Source: CAVVEQ01 sp963802095 (GTDB lineage: Bacteria; Chloroflexota; Anaerolineae; Anaerolineales; Anaerolineaceae). From it: DNA of 64,000 nt. Below are positions 62,901-64,000 of the stretch, in pieces. Under the pieces are notes generated by a model, which did not search any database, was not told where the DNA came from, and was given only the letters and a program-made list of their open reading frames with translations. Location of the stretch: NCBI GenBank assembly GCA_963802095.1, contig CAWDHI010000002.1:1-64000 (forward strand). Reading direction: 5' to 3'. Both the position numbers and the translations under genes were made by a program. Within the stretch, counting starts at the first letter, position 1. Each line of letters opens with the position of its first letter.

Positions 62901-64000
62901 AGTAAAGTTCCAGATTTAGATCGGTTCTATATAGCCCGTTGTTGTAATCAAATGGAGAGAATCCGTCCATGGGGTAAGGCAGCGGATCATCCCAGGAGGA
63001 TTCATTGATCTGCCTGCTGCCGGTAATCCCGAGCGCGCCCATACCATCTTCGAATGTTATTGATATGCGGTAAGGTTGGCCTTTTTCCACCAATACTGCC
63101 GCATCCAGCGGGATCGTTGCTTCTTCGCCGCGGGGATTATTGGCTGCGAGGAAATCCGATTCAAGCGTACCACCGCCTATTGACTGGAAGCTGCCATCGG
63201 GATTGCTTTTTTCGATCAGGAGAGTGAGTTTCTTTAAACCTTCATTGGATTCCCAATCCACGATCCTTCCGAACGATAGCTTGGTCAGATTTCCAGATTC
63301 CATTGGATTGAACACTAGGGAATAGGCTTCTCCGGGTTGTAGCAATCTGGCGGGTTCGGGCAGCGCCTGGGTGGAATTACCCTTCTCTCCGGAAAATCGA
63401 ATGGCAGCAGGGCCTGCCAGGGTAATGGCAGTACCTGGCTCCAGAAGACGGAATTCGATCGAGTAGGTATGACCAGGCGTGAGCTCAATTGGTTGTCCAA
63501 AAACGGCCTGGTAACCTCCACCGCGCGGGTCATCATTGCCGCCAAATGAATTCCGGATCGTACCACTCGCCACTTGTGGAGGGTTGGCACTGAGATCTGT
63601 AGCGGTGACCAACAGCGTTTTCTCAGCGGGATTGTTCCCCGGATCGACGATATGCGATAGATCAACCCCAAACCACTTGCTGCTCGCGTCGTTTTTGATC
63701 ACCATCCGGACCGGTTTTTCAAAGGTTACGTCGGTTCCCAACGGATATGATAGTGGTTGTTTGTATGTGCTGCCATTATTTTCAATGTGAATATCAAGTG
63801 GTCCGGGGACGTTCTGGTAAATCCACTCGCTGGCAGCCAAACGGGTTATTGGCCGGGTGTAGATGCGCGAAAAGGAATAAGCCCATAGTATTGTTGATGC
63901 AAGAACTACCACACCGGTAAAAATCGATAATCCTTTCAGCCACGCGCCTGCGGATTTCTTCTCCTGGGCTTCTTTGTGCTTCCCCGCCTCCCAAATGGAA
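59914..64000 (-). CDS. large YYY/DUF2298 membrane protein with external beta-sandwich-like repeats (5' end outside window)
   Basis: The frame stays open to the right edge, so the N-terminus is missing; a GTG at 63912 is merely the first possible start inside the window. Visible from there: a membrane helix, then an external region with two similar modules (plus-strand about 63390-63735 and 63013-63300). Each module has a GT-x-x-x-F then N/D-x-PRG and a PGxxYxIxF or GQPYRISITF strand. A further external stretch is followed by about 18 helices with FPPYDPWFAGG, NYYYYGFVL, FLYADLHAHM, GRMNTVFKFY, and a tail with VGWNWHQRQQR and FLRRYNIRYIIVGQLER. Paralogous to the downstream YYY gene. At least 1362 codons long. 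Confidence 0.88.
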   Translation of the reverse strand, partial: SIWEAGKHKEAQEKKSAGAWLKGLSIFTGVVVLASTILWAYSFSRIYTRPITRLAASEWIYQNVPGPLDIHIENNGSTYKQPLSYPLGTDVTFEKPVRMVIKNDASSKWFGVDLSHIVDPGNNPAEKTLLVTATDLSANPPQVASGTIRNSFGGNDDPRGGGYQAVFGQPIELTPGHTYSIEFRLLEPGTAITLAGPAAIRFSGEKGNSTQALPEPARLLQPGEAYSLVFNPMESGNLTKLSFGRIVDWESNEGLKKLTLLIEKSNPDGSFQSIGGGTLESDFLAANNPRGEEATIPLDAAVLVEKGQPYRISITFEDGMGALGITGSRQINESSWDDPLPYPMDGFSPFDYNNGLYRTDLNLELYWDDNADKLQRITSALDQGDYIFISSNRQWGSLTRIPERYPLVSAFYRSLIGCPVEKTIYKCYAEGEPGDYQGNLGYELVQTFDSNPRLGAVEFNTQYAEEAFTVYDHPKVLIFRKTNEYDPAKVREIFNQVDLSKVIDLTPKSASEYKGNLTLPPERLAAQQAGGTWSDYFSFDNPLNKYPLLGVLAWYLALTVLGWIMYPTVRIAFGGLLDKGYPIAKLAGLLLLAFLVWISGSYGAAFSRVTILGVLVLILGWNLFLFFKDKKEFTQEVRESWRQFLVVEAFGLIFFIAFILVRLGNPDLWHPAKGGEKPMDFSYFNAILKSTTFPPYDPWFAGGYINYYYYGFVLVGVLVKLLGIVPAIAYNLVLPTLFSLVALGSYCVGSNLSAGLRKREPQGTPFQGWFKFLGSKTFLGGAAAAVFMLVLGNLGTVRMIWQGFQKLGANGISIESGNILQRWIWTFEGIGGLFRGIKLPIGPGDWYWIPSRVYPGEPITEFPMFTFLYADLHAHMIALPLTLLAIAWAVAVILGRWRWAERAGKFSWLNFAIVLGFGGLAIGALRPTNTWDLPTYLVLGCLAVLYSGVKYAPVPTSILQGISDNSRRWLVAIGSAILLAGAAFLLYEPFGRWFGQAYNNIEIWHGDRSPFWSYLTHWGVFLFIIASWLIHETLDWLASTPASALGKIKPLRWLIYIGLLFIAAVVVILMIDKVQIAWLVGLLALTALVLIFRPGQDDLKRIVLFMIGSGFALTIAVELIVIKGDIGRMNTVFKFYLQSWTLFSISAAAALMWLWDAIPGVWPEKLRKAWEVILFLLIGGSLLFPLTAGMDKIADRMSVTAPHSLDGMMFMKSSRYSDFDKDMDLSQDYRAIRWMQDYIEGSPVIVEANIPEYRWGSRYTIYTGLPGVVGWNWHQRQQRAVVNSDWVQQRVDQVGQFYSTLNQEEVKDFLRRYNIRYIIVGQLERAAYPAEGISKFESLNGLLWDEVYRDGETVIYKVRES

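Noticed and set aside
1..64000. tRNA, rRNA, CRISPR arrays, insertion sequences, prophage genes
   Set aside because: Scanned by eye on both strands; no cloverleaf, spaced direct repeats, transposase or integrase signatures seen. Short or divergent elements could be missed without a search tool.

Overview
The window looks like chromosomal DNA of an uncultured or little-studied member of the Chloroflexota, probably Anaerolineae-like. This is inferred from gene content: two very large YYY/DUF2298 membrane proteins beside a GT39-type protein, an SHMT-GcvT fusion, many carbohydrate ABC transport genes and GH13 enzymes, a mycoredoxin-like protein, and no outer-membrane genes. Base composition is mid-range and coding density is high. 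I found no tRNA, rRNA, CRISPR array, insertion sequence or prophage.

Layout. 1-5.8 kb: a 37-residue membrane peptide, then a complete branched-chain amino acid ABC operon (livKHMGF). 5.9-9.4 kb: a PlsC-like acyltransferase, a zinc-ribbon membrane protein, rpsF-rpsR without ssb, and a membrane-anchored parvulin. 9.4-18.8 kb: genome maintenance and cofactor genes: smc and rnc, a MoaD-MoaE fusion with moaC, divergent scpA, and mutS. 18.7-25.3 kb: mostly minus-strand genes: membrane protein, intracellular GH13 enzyme and panE; fmt; a plus-strand mycoredoxin-like gene; then an ECF sigma factor, DegV and small membrane protein operon. 25.4-30 kb: the SHMT-GcvT fusion and a class I/II aminotransferase. 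30-39.7 kb: a TGS/uridine-kinase-like protein, then a maltodextrin-type region with a GH13 lipoprotein, two MalF/MalG permease pairs (one MalF fused to a glycosyltransferase-like membrane domain) and a frameshifted binding protein. 40-43.2 kb: LipM-like transferase, a frameshifted PhnD-like lipoprotein, a SanA/YdcF protein and an HD hydrolase. 43.3-50.2 kb: gyrA and rpoC, with no rpoB. 50.3-64 kb: a large sensor kinase, a secernin-type peptidase, cmk, a GT39-like protein and two YYY proteins, the last running off the right edge.

How genes work together. LivKHMGF imports amino acids. The SHMT-GcvT fusion joins two folate-dependent steps of glycine and serine metabolism, and the LipM-like enzyme could supply the lipoyl group that GcvH needs; gcvH and gcvP are not here. 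Extracellular GH13 lipoprotein, binding protein and permeases would degrade and import alpha-glucans, the intracellular GH13 enzyme would finish the job, and the ABC ATPase must be encoded elsewhere. SMC and ScpA belong to one condensin complex although their genes are split.

Two things stand out. At least six genes (moaC, scpA, fmt, the GH13 lipoprotein gene, the GT-MalF fusion gene, the lipM-like gene) have a good -10 box ending 6-8 bases before the start codon and no Shine-Dalgarno site, which points to leaderless transcripts. The YYY/GT39 cluster at the right end is the best candidate for an uncharacterised system. Both frameshifted binding-protein genes can be restored by removing one base from a three-base homopolymer, so sequencing error is a serious alternative to real mutation.
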